Below, piece after piece: positions 8,205 to 18,562 of a stretch of 42,162 nt of DNA. Below the pieces are notes generated by a model. It had not been told where the DNA came from and searched no databases. It saw only the letters and a list, made by a program, of their open reading frames with translations. Position 1 is the stretch's first letter, and every line of letters begins with the position of its first letter. Origin of the DNA: Baffinella frigidus (Eukaryota > Cryptophyceae > Cryptomonadales > Baffinellaceae); contig MU646967.1 of the NCBI GenBank assembly GCA_026770585.1, positions 80,838 through 122,999 of the forward strand, given 5' to 3'. Both the position numbers and the translations under genes were made by a program.

Positions 8205-11200
8205 ACCGTGATGCTCCGCAGGAAAAGATCCAGGCGATTGAGCTGGAAATGGCCCGGACCCAGAAGAACAAAGCTACTGAGGTGCCCTCCCTCTCCTGCC
8301 CCATCAGCATCATCAGACCAACGCAGGAGAGGGAGAGGGAGGGCACAGTAGGTAGTCTGGACGAGACCTGACACGCTCGGAACGCGCAGGGCCACTTCGG
8401 CGTGATGAAAGCGAAGATCGCCAAGCTGCGCACACAACTCCTCGAGCCCGCAGCTGGTCAGGCGAACGCGGGGACGGGGTTTGACGTGGTGAAGTACGGG
8501 GACTCGCGCGTCGCAATCATCGGCTTCCCCTCGGTACCACCTAGCTCTCCTCACTCGGGTTCACCGACTCTTCTCAAGTCCCCGTGCTGCGTCTGCAGTA
8601 CAAATCCATCAAATTTGGAGCGGAAATGAGCCCGGGCTCGCCCAATTGGTGCTCCCAAATAGACTGCGATAGAGCTAGGATCCCAGAAGTCCATCCCGCC
8701 CGCACCGCCCTTCCCTCTCCTCGCGTTCTCCTACCCACACAGCGGGCTGCTCCCAAGGGATTTTCTGGTCAGATTTGAGGCATTTCCGATATGTTATTCG
8801 TAGGAACCCCCCTATGTCCCTACGCTATTGTGTACCGTAGGGCTCTACGTCTTGTCGCTTATGGGTTATTCACGAAAACCCTTAAAGTCCGCTCTGTAGA
8901 CTGTTACGCCACTAGGACTACAGCGTGGGAGTGGTGAGGGTGCTGCGGGGTGAGGGGGCGGACGGCGTTCAGGCCCCTCGCGCCGCGCACCAACCCCAGA
9001 ACGTCCACTTGAGAATAGTCAGTCAACCCTCGCCAAGCAGGTGGGCAAGTCCACCGCGCTGGCGCACCTCACTTTGACGGAGTCGGAGAGTCCTAGTGTC
9101 GGGACTCTTGCTAGGAGCTCACACCCCGCGCCCTGCGCTCTAACCTCGTCAACTTTGGAGCGGACTCTGTCAACTTTGGACTGCGTCCCAGGGAGGAGCG
9201 GTAGCGCCTGTCGGACTATTGACAAGTTGACGTGGTGGGTGTGCGGTACGAATGCAGGTGGGCAAGTCGACAGCGCTGGCGCAACTGACGGGGACGGAGT
9301 CGGAGGCGGCCGCCTACGAGTTCACCACGCTCACCTGCATCCCGGTATCATAAGTCAACTCCTCGCGACTTTCATAAGTCAACGCCTCGTGACTGATCAC
9401 ACCTTGTTCCGCGAACAACACCTACTCAGATTAGTCGTCGTCCGCGTGCAGCCCCTGCCCAGTGCAGTGCAGAGAAAGATGGAGGTCTTACCTCACATAA
9501 TTTATTACTTGATTTTTTTCCTGCCATGTCGAAATTATGTTAATATATAAATGCTTTACTATTACCAGTATGATCTAATTGTGAAGTGATTTTTGTTGGC
9601 AGTAAGACATGAATTAATACGTTCTCTCGGGTAAGGTAGGGGTTATGGTTTAGGGGTCAGCGGCCAGGAGTTAGGGGTGAGTTTGACTTCCGACGGCGGG
9701 TGTGGCATCGCTTTGTACTCCCAGGCTGCAGCTTGCGGGCGGGTTCTGAACCCTCAACCCTCAACCCCAGGTGCGGGCGTTGTCTAATCCCTCAACCCTG
9801 AACCCCAGCTTGCGGGCGGTATCTAACCATCTCTGCCTGCACCGCAGGGGATCATCCACTACAAGGGCACCAAGATCCAGCTGCTCGATCTTCCCGGGAT
9901 TATTGAGGGCGCGGCGTCAGGCAAGGGCCGCGGCCGACAGGTTCGTGCCCCTGTCTATTTGGGCCAACCCATTTGGTGAGCCAAGGCTCTTTTCCGCTCC
10001 AAAGTTGACGGATTTGCACCACGCAACCAGCACGTCGACTTGAGGATAGTCAGGCAACCGGACTGGGGCAGAGCGTCAGGAAAGGGCCGCGGGCGACAGG
10101 GGCGTTGGCCGTGTGCCCGCGCCCAGCATCCTAGCTCTGCCTCACTTGGTTAGATTGACAGTGGCTGACTTCAAGGCGACCGTGTTGGCATCAACACATC
10201 GCTCTCTCTCTCTCGCGCGCTCGCGCGCTCTCTTTCTCTCTCTCTCTCTCACACACACACACGAAAAAAAACGTTTGTCTCTCCAGAGAGACCTGCACCA
10301 ATACCTCTCCCTTTCGTGGTCAGGTTATTTACCTCTCCCTTTCACGTACAGGTTATTGCTGTGGCGAAGTCAGCGGATTTGATCCTGATGTTCTTGGACG
10401 CGACGAAACCGGACGCGCACCGCGCCGCTCTCGAGAAGGAGCTCGAGACCACTGGTGCTGTTACCGAATCCCGACTTTCATCCCGACTACCGAGTATTTA
10501 ATTAAAATACTCGCTACCATGGGGAATAGTTTTCTCCCCTTCAGGAATTAGGCGGATGGCTCCAATTCTCTACAGACGGACAGTATTTCAAATCAATGTC
10601 TGCCGCGATTAAATTACGGGTTGGCGTTGAGGATTTAGTCACCACAGGTACAGGGTTGAGGGTTGTGGGTCTGAGAGTTTTGGGGTGTAGGGTAGGGTGT
10701 TGGGTTTAGGTCGAAAAGGAGATCGAGACCACTGGTGCTGGGATTTGGGTGTAGGGGTTAGGGATGAGGGAAGATGGTTCATTGTTGACGCTTGCTATCA
10801 CATCTACTGGGTTTAGCGTCCAGACCACAGGTACAGGGTTGAGGGTGGAGGGTTTAGACAGGGTCAGCGGTATCTCAAATACAGGAAACTCGTGGCTCCG
10901 ATCTCACAAACCGCGTCACGACGACGCGGTGATGCTCACGCGGTTTGCTGAAGTGTCTCTCCCGCAGGCATCCGGCTGAACCGCCCTGAGCAACCTCATA
11001 ACCTGCTGGTATTAATAAAGGTGTCTCTCCCGTAGGCATCCGGCTGAACCGCCCGCCGCCAGACATCTACTTCAGGAAAAAGAAGACGGGTACACCCTAC
11101 ACCCTCAACCCTCAACCCTCAACCCTCACCCCTCAACCCTAAACCCTGAACCCTGAACCCCAAACCCAAAACCCTAAACCCTAAACCCTAAACCNNNNNN

Positions 11201-14200
11201 NNNNCCCTAAACCCTAAACCCTAAACCCTAAACCCTAAACCCTAAACCCTAAACCCTAAACCCTAAACCCTAAACCCTAAACCCTAAACCCTAAACCCTA
11301 AATCCTAAATCCTCAACCCTTAACCCCAAACCCCAAACCCCAAAACCCAAACCCCAAACCCTAGCCCTAACCCCAAACCCCAAACCCCAAACCTCAAACC
11401 TCACCCCCCAAATCCCAAACCCCCAAACCCTCAACCACACACCCTAAACAGGGGGGCTGAAGTTCAACTCGATGGTCACGTTGACCAAGCTTGGCGCAAA
11501 CCCCGAGGATACAGTCAAGAAGGTGAGGACATAACCAAAGATAGCAAAAGGAAATCTGCTCGACGTGTAGGTCAATAAGATCTATTTCAACCGAGCGATT
11601 TTCAATGAGTTCAACGAAAATACATGGACCGGTCTGCAAAGGGTCCATGTGTGGTGGGAAGAGAGTCTTCTTCTTCTTCTTCCTCTTCTTCTTTATTACT
11701 CTCGATGCAGGTCCTAGATAGGCCCTTACGCCTTGAGCTGAGTGATGTGTGGCTGTGGTGGAGAGGGAGTTCACCTTGATGATCCCACTGACCAAGCTCA
11801 GCGCGCGCCCCGAGGATACGGTCAAGCGGGCGATGCTGCTCCTCCCACCGAAAATTTATAAACAACTGTTTTACTATTACTAGTATGATCCAATCGTGTA
11901 GTAATTTGGATCCAATCGTGTAGTAATTTTGATCGAACTGTTTGGTCATTGTGACCGACTGTGAAGTAATTTTGATGAAATTGTGTAGTAAAAACAAACC
12001 GTTTCCCCAGGTGCTCGCGGAGTACAGGATCCACAACATCGAAATTGTGATGAGAGAAGACTGCGGCGTCGACGACATCATCGACCTGGTCCCCCCCCCG
12101 CCCGCCCCCACCCTGCTTCACGCACTATGCTTACGTTGACATTCTTGGTGGCTGGTACCACTTTGGGCCAAAGTTGACGCGTGTGTGCCAGAAACCCAGC
12201 ATGTCAAGTTAAGCATATTCCGTCAACTCAACGGATCCATTGCTAGAGATGCTCACTGCAAGTTCATCTTGCGAAATGTTCGCGGACAATGTGACACGCA
12301 CCGTACAAACCTGGACGCGACTGTGAACCCTGGTATTTAAACAAAACCGTAAACCCGAAAGCGTAAGCAGGTTGAGGGCAACAGACGCTTCATCAAGTGC
12401 CTCTACTGCTACAACAAGATCGACCAGGTGCCACCCCTACACCCCAAACCCTAAACCCTAAACCCTAAACCCTAAACCCTGAACCCTGAACCCTGAACCC
12501 TACACACCCGAAACCCGAAACCCAAAACCCAAAACCCCAAAACCCAAACCCCAAACCTCAAACCTCAAACCCCAAACCCCAAACCCACAGACGGCACAGC
12601 AGGTAACAACGGAGAAGGTGGAGGTGCTGGCCTCGCAGCCGAACTCGCTCGTCTCTAAACCCTTACCCCGAACCCCAACACCCTAAACACCAACCCCTGA
12701 AACCTAACAATCAACAATGAACGCTAACCACTAAGCAGACACCGAGGTCTTCACGGATGCAGTCCATCTAAACGATTTGTGCTAGAATATTATCCATTGC
12801 AACGGATGCCAACCGGAATGTCCCCCGAGAATTCGGGGGAAAATATCTTCGGTCGCTGCTAAGTGGACAATGAACAATAAACAATCAACATAAACAATAA
12901 ACAATAAACAATAATATACCCTGAGCCCAAAGCCCGGAACCACCAGGTAACAATGGAGGAGGTGGAGGTTCTCGCGTCGCAGCCGAACTCGCTGGTGGTC
13001 TCGTGCCATTCTGACTTCAACATGGACCGCCTCCTCTCCAAGGTCCTCTCCTTTCAATCCCTCAACCCCCTACCCCAACCTCTTAACCCCACACCCCACA
13101 CCCTCATTGCTCGGTACAAATACGCCTCCTCTCCAAGGCCTAGCGCTGCCTCAGTCGGGTGCTTGCCTCGATCACTGATCATTTTCACACCACACGTTGA
13201 CGGGTTTGGACCACAACCCGGAGAAATTAACTGTCGTAGCCGAACTCGGTGGTGGTCTCGTGCCACTCTAACTTCAACATGGACCGCCTCCTCTCCAAGG
13301 TGCCAATCTCAAAATATTTCGTCTGCGCGGTTTGGGGTTTGGGGTGTGGGGGACTCCAGACCGTTAAGACTCGGTGGTGGTCGCGTGCCACTCTTAACTT
13401 CAACATGCACCGCCTTCTCTCCAAGGGCCTCTCCCTCTTCCCCAACCTTAGACCCTGCACCCTGGGCTTCGAATCCTAACCCCTTTCGCAGCTCCAAGCC
13501 CTTAGCCCCACTCCCTAACCCGTAACCCGTAACCCGTAACCCCCAAACCCTATCCACGATGGTCTTTCGAGCATCATTGGAGCTTCCTGCGAGCGTCTTG
13601 GGAGCTGGCCCTCCGGTTGGAACTGAGTAGTAACTAAGGCGGCCTTGTTCGTAGATGCGGAAGATGCTCCCAACCCTGAACCGCGGACGACCCTCAACCG
13701 TGGAGGTTCAGGGCTGCCAGCCCCGCCTAAGCCGCTAAGCCCCTGAAGCCCTGAACGGCAAACCGTGTTCGCAGATGTGGGAGATGCTGGCGCTGGTGCG
13801 GGTCTACACGCGGCGGCGGGGGGAGGCGCCGGACCTCGAGGAGCCCTCAATCCTGACGAGCGCGCGGGGGGGTGTCTCCGTCAAGACCCTCTGCGCCCAC
13901 CTCCACAAGGACCTGGTGCGCACCACACAGACACACCATCCTTTGGGGCTGTACCGTCCCCGGTACAGCCGACGGTGGGGCCGTGGCTAAAACTGGTGAA
14001 TGGTTTAGGGTTAAAGGTACGGGGGTGTGGGTAAAACACGCGGGTGCGTAAGCAGGGTATTTTTAGGATAGTCGCGCCCGTGAAGGACACACTCGGTTTG
14101 TACCACGGCGTCAGTCGAGGAGCCCGCAATAACCTGACGAGCTCGAACGGGGGCGGGTTTTGGGGTTAGGGTTTAGGGGTTAGGGTTTGGGTTTTGGGTG

Positions 14201-15845
14201 CGGGGGGGGCGTGACCGTCAAAACAATCTGCGCCCACCTCTACAAGGATCTGGTGCGTCCCCTGGCGGCGCCGAAACGAAGCAAGAAGCCACAGTTGACG
14301 GTTCAGTACCAGTCACTGAGACTAAATCGTCGACTTTATGGGACGAAACCGTCAACTTTTGCGGCTCGCCCTCAACCCCAAACCCGACACAGATCAAGGA
14401 GTTCAAGTACGCGCTGTGCTGGGGCCAGAGCACAAAGCACGCGCCCCAGCGCGTTGGGAAGGACCACATCTTGATGGATGAGGATATCGTTCAGGTTACG
14501 ACCCTCCCCCCCCCCGGGGACCCTGCACGTTAAAACCATAACGCTCGAATCTTGAACCATAAACCATAAATCTCAAATCATAAAACATAAACCATACACC
14601 AGAAATCTCAAATCTCAAATCATGAACCTCAACCTCGAAAGCCCAAAGCCCACAGCCTGAACCCCCACTCCCCATAACAAAAGGTGTTCAAGAAGACAGC
14701 GAAGGAGTACGGGATGGAGAAGAAGGGTAAGGTCCTAACCAAGCAAGGCTGCCTCGCTGATCCTAAGAAAGAGGTCCGAAACCCGAAACCCCAAAACACG
14801 AAACACGAATCCCCAAAACCCGAATTCCGAAACCCGAAACCCGAGACCCAAGAGCCAAAATTCTGAAGCAGGTAGTCAACTACAGCCGAGACCCGAGGCC
14901 CGAAGCTCGAAACCCAAATCCCCGAAAACCGAAACCGGAAGCCTACAGCGGGTAGTCAAAACGCACCCGAGACCCGAGACCCGAGACCCGAGACCCGAGA
15001 CCCAAAACCAACGAACGCAAGGCTACCTCGCGGAGCCCAAGAAAGAGGAGACCGATCCCAACCCCTGTCACACGGTGGTCTACGAGGTAATCGTTTTATC
15101 TTAAAGTTAGTCTCGTTCAATTTCAATTATTCGAGCGGATTTCCGGTACACCATTACCCCACACCCCAACGCAGGTAGACAAGATGCCCCATCGAAACCC
15201 TCAACCCTAAACCCTAAACCCCACACCCTAAAACCTAAACCCTACACCCTAAACCCTGCACCCAAACCCCTAAACCCCAAACCCGAAACCCTGAACCCTG
15301 AATTCTAAACCCAAACCCCAAACCCCAAACCCCAGACCCTAAACCTTGAACCTCAAACCCTAAACCCTAAACCCTAAACCCCAAGCAGGTCGACAAGGCC
15401 CCCCACAAAGGGCCGTCCTCGAACAAGCACGACGGCGGCAAGGTTTACCTAAACCCTAATCCCTAAACCCTAAACCATGACCCCTAAACCCTAAACCCTA
15501 AAACCTAAACCCTAAAAACACCGCTGCCGAGCGAGGACGGGACACAAGTTTCACCTGACTCCTTCAGGAAATGAACTTCTAAAAAGAAAAATCCAAGGTC
15601 GGTTTTCGGCCTTGGCTTTTCATTTCGTGCCCAAATCGCTCTACAGCGGAACCCTCAACCCGAAACCCGAAACCCGAAACCTGAAACCCGAAACCCTAAA
15701 CCCTAAACCCTAAAACCTTAACCTAAACCTGAACCCTAAACCCTAAACCCTAAGACCTAAAACCTTAACTCCAAACCCTAAGCCCTGAACCCTAAACCAG
15801 GCGAAGAACAGTGGCAAGATGGGCAAGAGCTCGGGCTTCGCCTAA
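8201..15845 (+). CDS. DRG1: Developmentally regulated GTP-binding protein (DRG family, OBG/HflX-like GTPase)
   Basis: Sixteen exons join in frame to 437 aa: 8201-8281, 8390-8533, 9258-9344, 9848-9940, 10352-10454, 11036-11089, 11452-11522, 12011-12088, 12371-12427, 12947-13042, 13775-13915, 14393-14494, 14684-14726, 15022-15086, 15389-15442, 15801-15845. The N-terminal helix is [21 protein letters not shown]1 GFPSVGKST spans the exon 2/3 join, G3 is [19 protein letters not shown]4 is NKID, followed by [16 protein letters not shown] and a TGS domain ending [16 protein letters not shown]. DRGs are ribosome-associated translational GTPases that work with a DFRP/ZC3H15 partner. DRG1 is preferred over DRG2 from the N-terminus and TGS wording. 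An unusual basic C-terminal tail of about 65 residues (from [14 protein letters not shown] to [10 protein letters not shown]) follows the usual family end. An in-frame upstream ATG at 8093 is possible. Most introns hold exon echoes. Confidence 0.93.
8540..8683 (+). mobile_element. Family A element A4 (DRG intron 2)
   Basis: It runs from CTAGCTCTCCTCACTCGGG to GATAGAGCTAGGA. Internal motifs are GTACAAATCCATCAAATTTG, GAGCGGAAATGAGCCCGGGC and CCAATTGGTGCTCCCAAATA. It begins seven bases after the exon 2 donor. Confidence 0.85.
8736..8899. mobile_element. Family C element C2 (DRG intron 2)
   Basis: It begins CACACAGCGGGCTGCTCCCA and holds TTATTCGTAGGAACCCCCC, CTATGTCCCTACG, GTGTACCGTAGGG and GGGTTATTCACG, the reverse complement order of C1. 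The far terminus is decayed (GTCCGCTCTGTAG). Confidence 0.8.
9001..9257. repeat. Echo of the P-loop exon plus scrambled family A pieces
   Basis: 9041-9090 is a near copy of the start of DRG exon 3 ([11 protein letters not shown] versus [11 protein letters not shown]), both preceded by an AG. Between the copies are rearranged family A fragments: CGTCAACTTTGGAGCGG, then TGTCAACTTTGG, then GACTATTGACAAGTTGACGT with GGTGTGCGGTACGAATGC. The first copy has no usable in-frame donor, so 9258-9344 is taken as the true exon. Confidence 0.75.
9946..10101 (-). mobile_element. Family A element A6 plus echo of DRG exon 4 end
   Basis: The element (CTGTCTATTTGGGCCAACCC to GACTGGGGCAGAGC) starts six bases after the exon 4 donor at 9940. 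Immediately after it, 10073-10101 repeats the exon end (GCGTCAGGAAAGGGCCGCGG, ending GCGACAGG). The pattern is exon end, element, second exon end, as expected for an insertion flanked by a long target duplication. Confidence 0.85.
10200..10262. repeat. CT/CG/CA microsatellite
   Basis: A run of CTCTCTCTCTCG, CGCGCTCGCGCGCTC, CTCTCTCTCT and CACACACACA units lies in DRG intron 4. Confidence 0.9.
10606..10870 (+). repeat. G-rich degenerate telomere-like repeats in DRG intron 5
   Basis: GGGTTGAGGGTTGTGGG, GGGTGTAGGGTAGGGTG and similar units are G-rich on the sense strand, one of the exceptions to the C-rich-sense rule. 10722-10742 inside is an echo of the exon 5 end (GAGATCGAGACCACTGGTGC). Confidence 0.7.
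10952..11035 (+). repeat. Tandem duplication of the DRG exon 6 acceptor region
   Basis: GTGTCTCTCCCGCAGGCATC, continuing CGGCTGAACCGCCC, at 10952-10988 is repeated from 11021 with period about 69 bp (CCCGTAGG instead of CCCGCAGG). Only the second copy continues with the family residues [10 protein letters not shown], so the downstream acceptor is functional for a full-length protein. Confidence 0.85.
11095..11450 (+). repeat. Long CCCTAAA array with assembly gap (DRG intron 6)
   Basis: About 20 perfect CCCTAAA heptamers are flanked by CCCCAAA and CCCTCAA variants, C-rich on the sense strand. Ten N at 11195-11204 mark a gap of unknown true size in the middle. Confidence 0.95.
11195..11204. 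other. Assembly gap (10 N)
   Basis: Ten undetermined bases lie within a perfect heptamer array. The array length there is unreliable. Confidence 1.
11772..11835 (+). repeat. Echo of DRG exon 7
   Basis: ACTGACCAAGCTCAGCGCGC and CCCCGAGGATACGGTCAAGC repeat exon 7 (about 11475-11522) with several substitutions. It lies 250 bp into intron 7, beyond unrelated filler. Confidence 0.8.
12140..12250 (-). mobile_element. Family A element A7 (decayed)
   Basis: AAAGTTGACGCGTGTGTGCC, CCCAGCATGTCAAGTTAAGC and ATTCCGTCAACTC are in family A order. Both ends are eroded. Confidence 0.6.
12435..12590 (+). repeat. CCCTAAA / CCCCAAA array (DRG intron 9)
   Basis: Perfect heptamers grade into CCCTGAA, CCCGAAA and CCCCAAA units just before the first echo of exon 10. 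Confidence 0.85.
12593..13426 (+). repeat. Four copies of DRG exon 10 (one functional, three echoes)
   Basis: Copies lie at 12593-12656 (start portion only), 12947-13042 (complete, functional), 13233-13302 and 13366-13426. Shared cores are CAGCCGAACTCGSTSGT, TCGTGCCAYTCT and AACTTCAACATGGACCGCCT. The fourth carries an extra T that shifts frame. Family A sequence (13143-13232) sits between copies two and three. Confidence 0.88.
13652..13774 (+). repeat. Echo of the DRG exon 11 start
   Basis: TTCGTAGATGCGGAAGATGC at about 13649 mirrors TTCGCAGATGTGGGAGATGC at 13768. The intervening 100 bp is filler. Only the second copy continues into the TGS-domain coding sequence. Confidence 0.75.
14106..14256 (+). 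repeat. Two echoes of DRG exon 11 3' half
   Basis: 14106-14142 repeats the GAGGAGCCCTCAATCCTGAC region. 14195-14256 repeats GTCAAGACCCTCTGCGCCC through the donor (CACCTCTACAAGGATCTG, then GT). A G-rich telomere-like stretch (14155-14200) separates them. Confidence 0.8.
14746..15021 (+). repeat. Echo of DRG exon 14 and degenerate CCCGAAA filler
   Basis: GCTGCCTCGCTGATCCTAAG, followed by AAAGAGG, at 14746-14776 copies exon 14 at 15022. Between them lie CCCGAAACCC and GACCCGAGACC-type tandem units. The echo abuts the exon 13 donor (GGGTAAGG). Confidence 0.8.
15174..15388 (+). repeat. Echo of DRG exon 15 start and CCCTAAA array
   Basis: CAGGTAGACAAGATGCCCCA at 15174 resembles CAGGTCGACAAGGCCCCCCA at 15386. 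The intervening 190 bp is a CCCTAAA/CCCCAAA array. Confidence 0.8.
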
Positions 15846-17265
15846 CGTACTTCATCCGTGAGGACAGAGCTCTGTTGGTGGGGTTAGAGTTTCGGGTTTC
15901 GAGGCGGGCCCTTCCTAGGACTCTCTCCTCACACAGGGCCCGCGCCTGTCCTCTCATCACAAGAGTGCGGGCCTCGCCTAGCTTGCGAATAGTCGGTGAA
16001 CGCGAGTGAGACAGCGCTAGGAGGCGTTGTGTCGAGAGGCTTCGCCACGCGGGGTGTGATTTGGGGGTGGGGGGAGAGACATTGTGAGACGGAGTGTACT
16101 GGTGAACGAACCTGGAGGACTGTCCTGGAGGCGTGTCTGCTTGCACTGCTCTACTTGAAACAAAGCCGGGCCATCCTGCAGATACGTTGCTGTGTCCGCT
16201 CATCGTGGGAGCTTGCAAAACCTGCAGGGCCTACATGTAACAGATCTGATGCGCCAAGGACACCTGGAGGGTTGGTGTGTAGGGGTTGAGGGTTACCGCA
16301 ACAGTAGGGCTCCCTAGGGAGCAAAACACCCACCTAGGGATCGGCTTTCACTGCTCTGCTGCGCGGAGGGTACCGTGGGAGATACCTTTATTAATGCCAT
16401 GTATGCACCCCCGCCGAGGCTGTGTCTTGAGAGGGACCTCTGATTACTGATTACTGATTACTGAATTTATTAAAGAGGGTTCGCCGTTATTGCCTAACCC
16501 GTGCCATTGCCAGACTATGATCGGTCCATTTCATACCCCGCTCAGTCTGTCTCCGAGGGATGCTCCCCGAAGATTGGCGCAGATGAAGTAAACGACGAAG
16601 GAGAGGTTTGGTAGGTCCACGAATTTTGATAGACTTATCAGCCTAGTCTCATCGATATAGACCTACCATTCCGGGTGGGGTCTGGTTCTTGAAAAGGGAG
16701 GAGTTGGATTGGTTAACCGATCATCCGATCGGTTATCCAATCCAGCTCAGGTCGGCTCCTTCAGGGAGTCGACTCTTCCATCCGGCTGTATGTGGTTGAA
16801 TTTACCCCGTGGCTATTCCGCGATGGTTGTACCACATTTGACCTTCCAAGACTCATGCTTCCACCTCTCATAGGTTTGACCTTCCAGAGAGGCACTTAGT
16901 GGGGCATGTCATAAGGTCCTGTGGACCTTCTGAGTCGTCTGCATGTATGCATGTGTGGCTTAAAGAACCTGATCCTGTAAGGTTCAACTCTCTCTATCTT
17001 TGGTTCATGATTGTCGGCTGTTCGTCTCACCTGATGTATGGTTTTGGGCGGCGGTTGTATTTTGGACCCCCCAAAGGGTCATTATTTAGATAGTTTTAAG
17101 GTGACCTATTGAAAAGCTTTAAGGTGACCTGTCCCTACACCCCCTAAGATGCCTGCTCATTTTCAGATTGGGAACCGTATCTCACACATGTGAGCGCCGC
17201 GGTGGTGTATGTAGGGCCCTCCCTACACTTTAATGTACAGGAGTTCCTCGCTCACAACGTGTGAG
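15846..17265. other. Intergenic stretch, no gene recognised
   Basis: A family A terminal fragment (AATAGTCGGTGAACGCGAGT, GAGACAGCGCTAGG) lies at 15986-16022. ATTACTG is tandemly repeated at about 16443-16464. A palindromic stretch GGTTAACCGATC/GATCGGTTATCC is at about 16710-16735. The stretch is less GC-rich than the genes, and no open frame looks conserved. It includes the DRG 3' flank. Confidence 0.5.
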
Positions 17266-17751
17266 AGACGCTGGCAGGTGATTTCATAGCGGTTCCCTAC
17301 TGCGCCACACCCGTGAGACCTCGAAAGAGGAAGGAGCGCACGCGGTTCCTCCTCAACGAGCGAGAGCGAGCGAGATCCGCCAAAACCAAAGCATTGATTA
17401 ATTCGAGGCTGTAAACGGGGTAAATCTCTGTCTAAAATTGACGATATGACTTTTCCCGATCATCGGTACCGATTGGGCTGCGTGACAGGATCAGCCTTTA
17501 TCCTCTCTTATGGTGGTATTAGCGCGGAGGAAGAACCTCGTGCTCTCTTCCGAACAAGAGATCCCAGTCGAGGCAGAGGAGCGGCCCAAAGAAGCAAGTG
17601 TCAAAGAGCAGGTCGCGCTTCAGCGCCTCGTAGCTGACGTGGAAATGCAGGAGGCTCGATCGCCGGTCATGGATGTCCAGGCCCCGTTTATGAAGGAGGG
17701 AGCGCCGATTGTGGAGGCTACTGAATGGCCGTGGCTTATGGTAGCCTTGTC
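17266..17751 (+). repeat. Left arm of a 486-bp inverted repeat
   Basis: From AGACGCTGGCAGGTGATTTC to TATGGTAGCCTTGTC this segment is the reverse complement of 18563-19048. The arms are equal in length, with about six mismatches by eye. Open frames inside include a basic stretch RPRKRKERTRFLLNERERAR and an acidic one SEQEIPVEAEERPKEASVKE. Neither is recognised. Confidence 0.93.
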
Positions 17752-17790
17752 AAGGGTTCCTACCGTGCTCTGGCCGACGACAGCGCGAAG

Positions 17791-17928
17791 TACAGGGGTA
17801 CCTCGCTCATAAGAAACCGCCCGCCCCTCCCTGGGACCATCCGTAAGACTCTAGGAAAAGGCCACTGTAGGTTCCCAGGGGGTGGCGGCTAGGGGGGGGC
17901 GGCTTCTTGTGAGTGAAGTACCCCTGTA
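17791..17928. mobile_element. Family B MITE B4 in the loop of the inverted repeat
   Basis: It runs from TACAGGGGTACCTCGCTCAT to GTGAGTGAAGTACCCCTGTA, with core GGGACCATCCGTAAGAC / CCACTGTAGGTTCCCAG. The outermost TA on each side would fit a TA target duplication. Confidence 0.88.
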
Positions 17929-17989
17929 TCCCGACGAGACCCACCCTCCGAGAGTCAGCATCGCCTGTCTCAAGTCCCTGGATTGGAAG

Positions 17990-18210
17990 CTCTGCCTCGC
18001 TCGGGTTCACAGATTGTTCTCAAGCTCACATGCTGAGTGGGTGGTACCAATCCGTCAACTTTGGGGAGAAAAAGAGCCTGGTCTCACCAAATTGGCAAAA
18101 CCACATCGACTGAGACAGAGTTAGGATTTGCACTTGAGTGAGGAGCCCGACGATCTGTGGTGGAAATCAAGCGACTCGAAAAAGACGATTGGCTCCCACG
18201 CTGAGGGCTG
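17990..18210 (+). mobile_element. Family A element A10 followed by a family E piece
   Basis: CTCTGCCTCGCTCGGGTTCA starts the A element and GACTGAGACAGAGTTAGGAT ends it (17990-18124). Internal motifs are GTACCAATCCGTCAACTTTG and CTCACCAAATTGG. Family E-like sequence (ATCTGTGGTGGAAATCAAGC) follows directly. Confidence 0.82.
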
Positions 18211-18562
18211 AAGGACGCTGGGAAGCCTCTACCGAGAGGGACTATTGTGACTACCAACAAGGCAGCAAGATACGAACACGGCCTCCAGGAATGCAACCCG
18301 ACGGAGGACACTGGAGGATTGGAGCGACTGAAACTGTGTTTAATCAAAGTGAACACACCAACCAGAGCACATTGAGTTTCTGCGCAAGGTTTGTTGACGC
18401 TCAGAAAACACCGCGCACCGAAGCACCGATAGTCTCTGGCAGGGAGGCCGTTATGAATACCGACATGGCCTCCAGGTATGCAATCCAGAGGAGGCTCTGT
18501 TTGAGAGGCAGCGAGGGGCTCTCGCGGGGAGGGGAGCACTCAAGCTTCGCGGGCGTTAAAAC

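Noticed and set aside
8313-8554. Minus-strand open frames opposite DRG exons 1-2
   Set aside because: They overlap the firmly assigned DRG exons antisense and show no domain.
11095-11450. True chromosome telomere
   Set aside because: Arrays occur in many introns in both orientations with genes on both sides. They are interstitial.
12947-13426. Mutually exclusive alternative exons in DRG
   Set aside because: Only one copy has a matching acceptor, donor, length and frame; the others are truncated or frame-shifted.
17510-17812. Protein-coding gene in the inverted-repeat arm
   Set aside because: Frames of 60-100 residues occur in both arms, but there is no recognised domain, no supporting introns and an antisense twin. 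I kept it as repeat sequence only.
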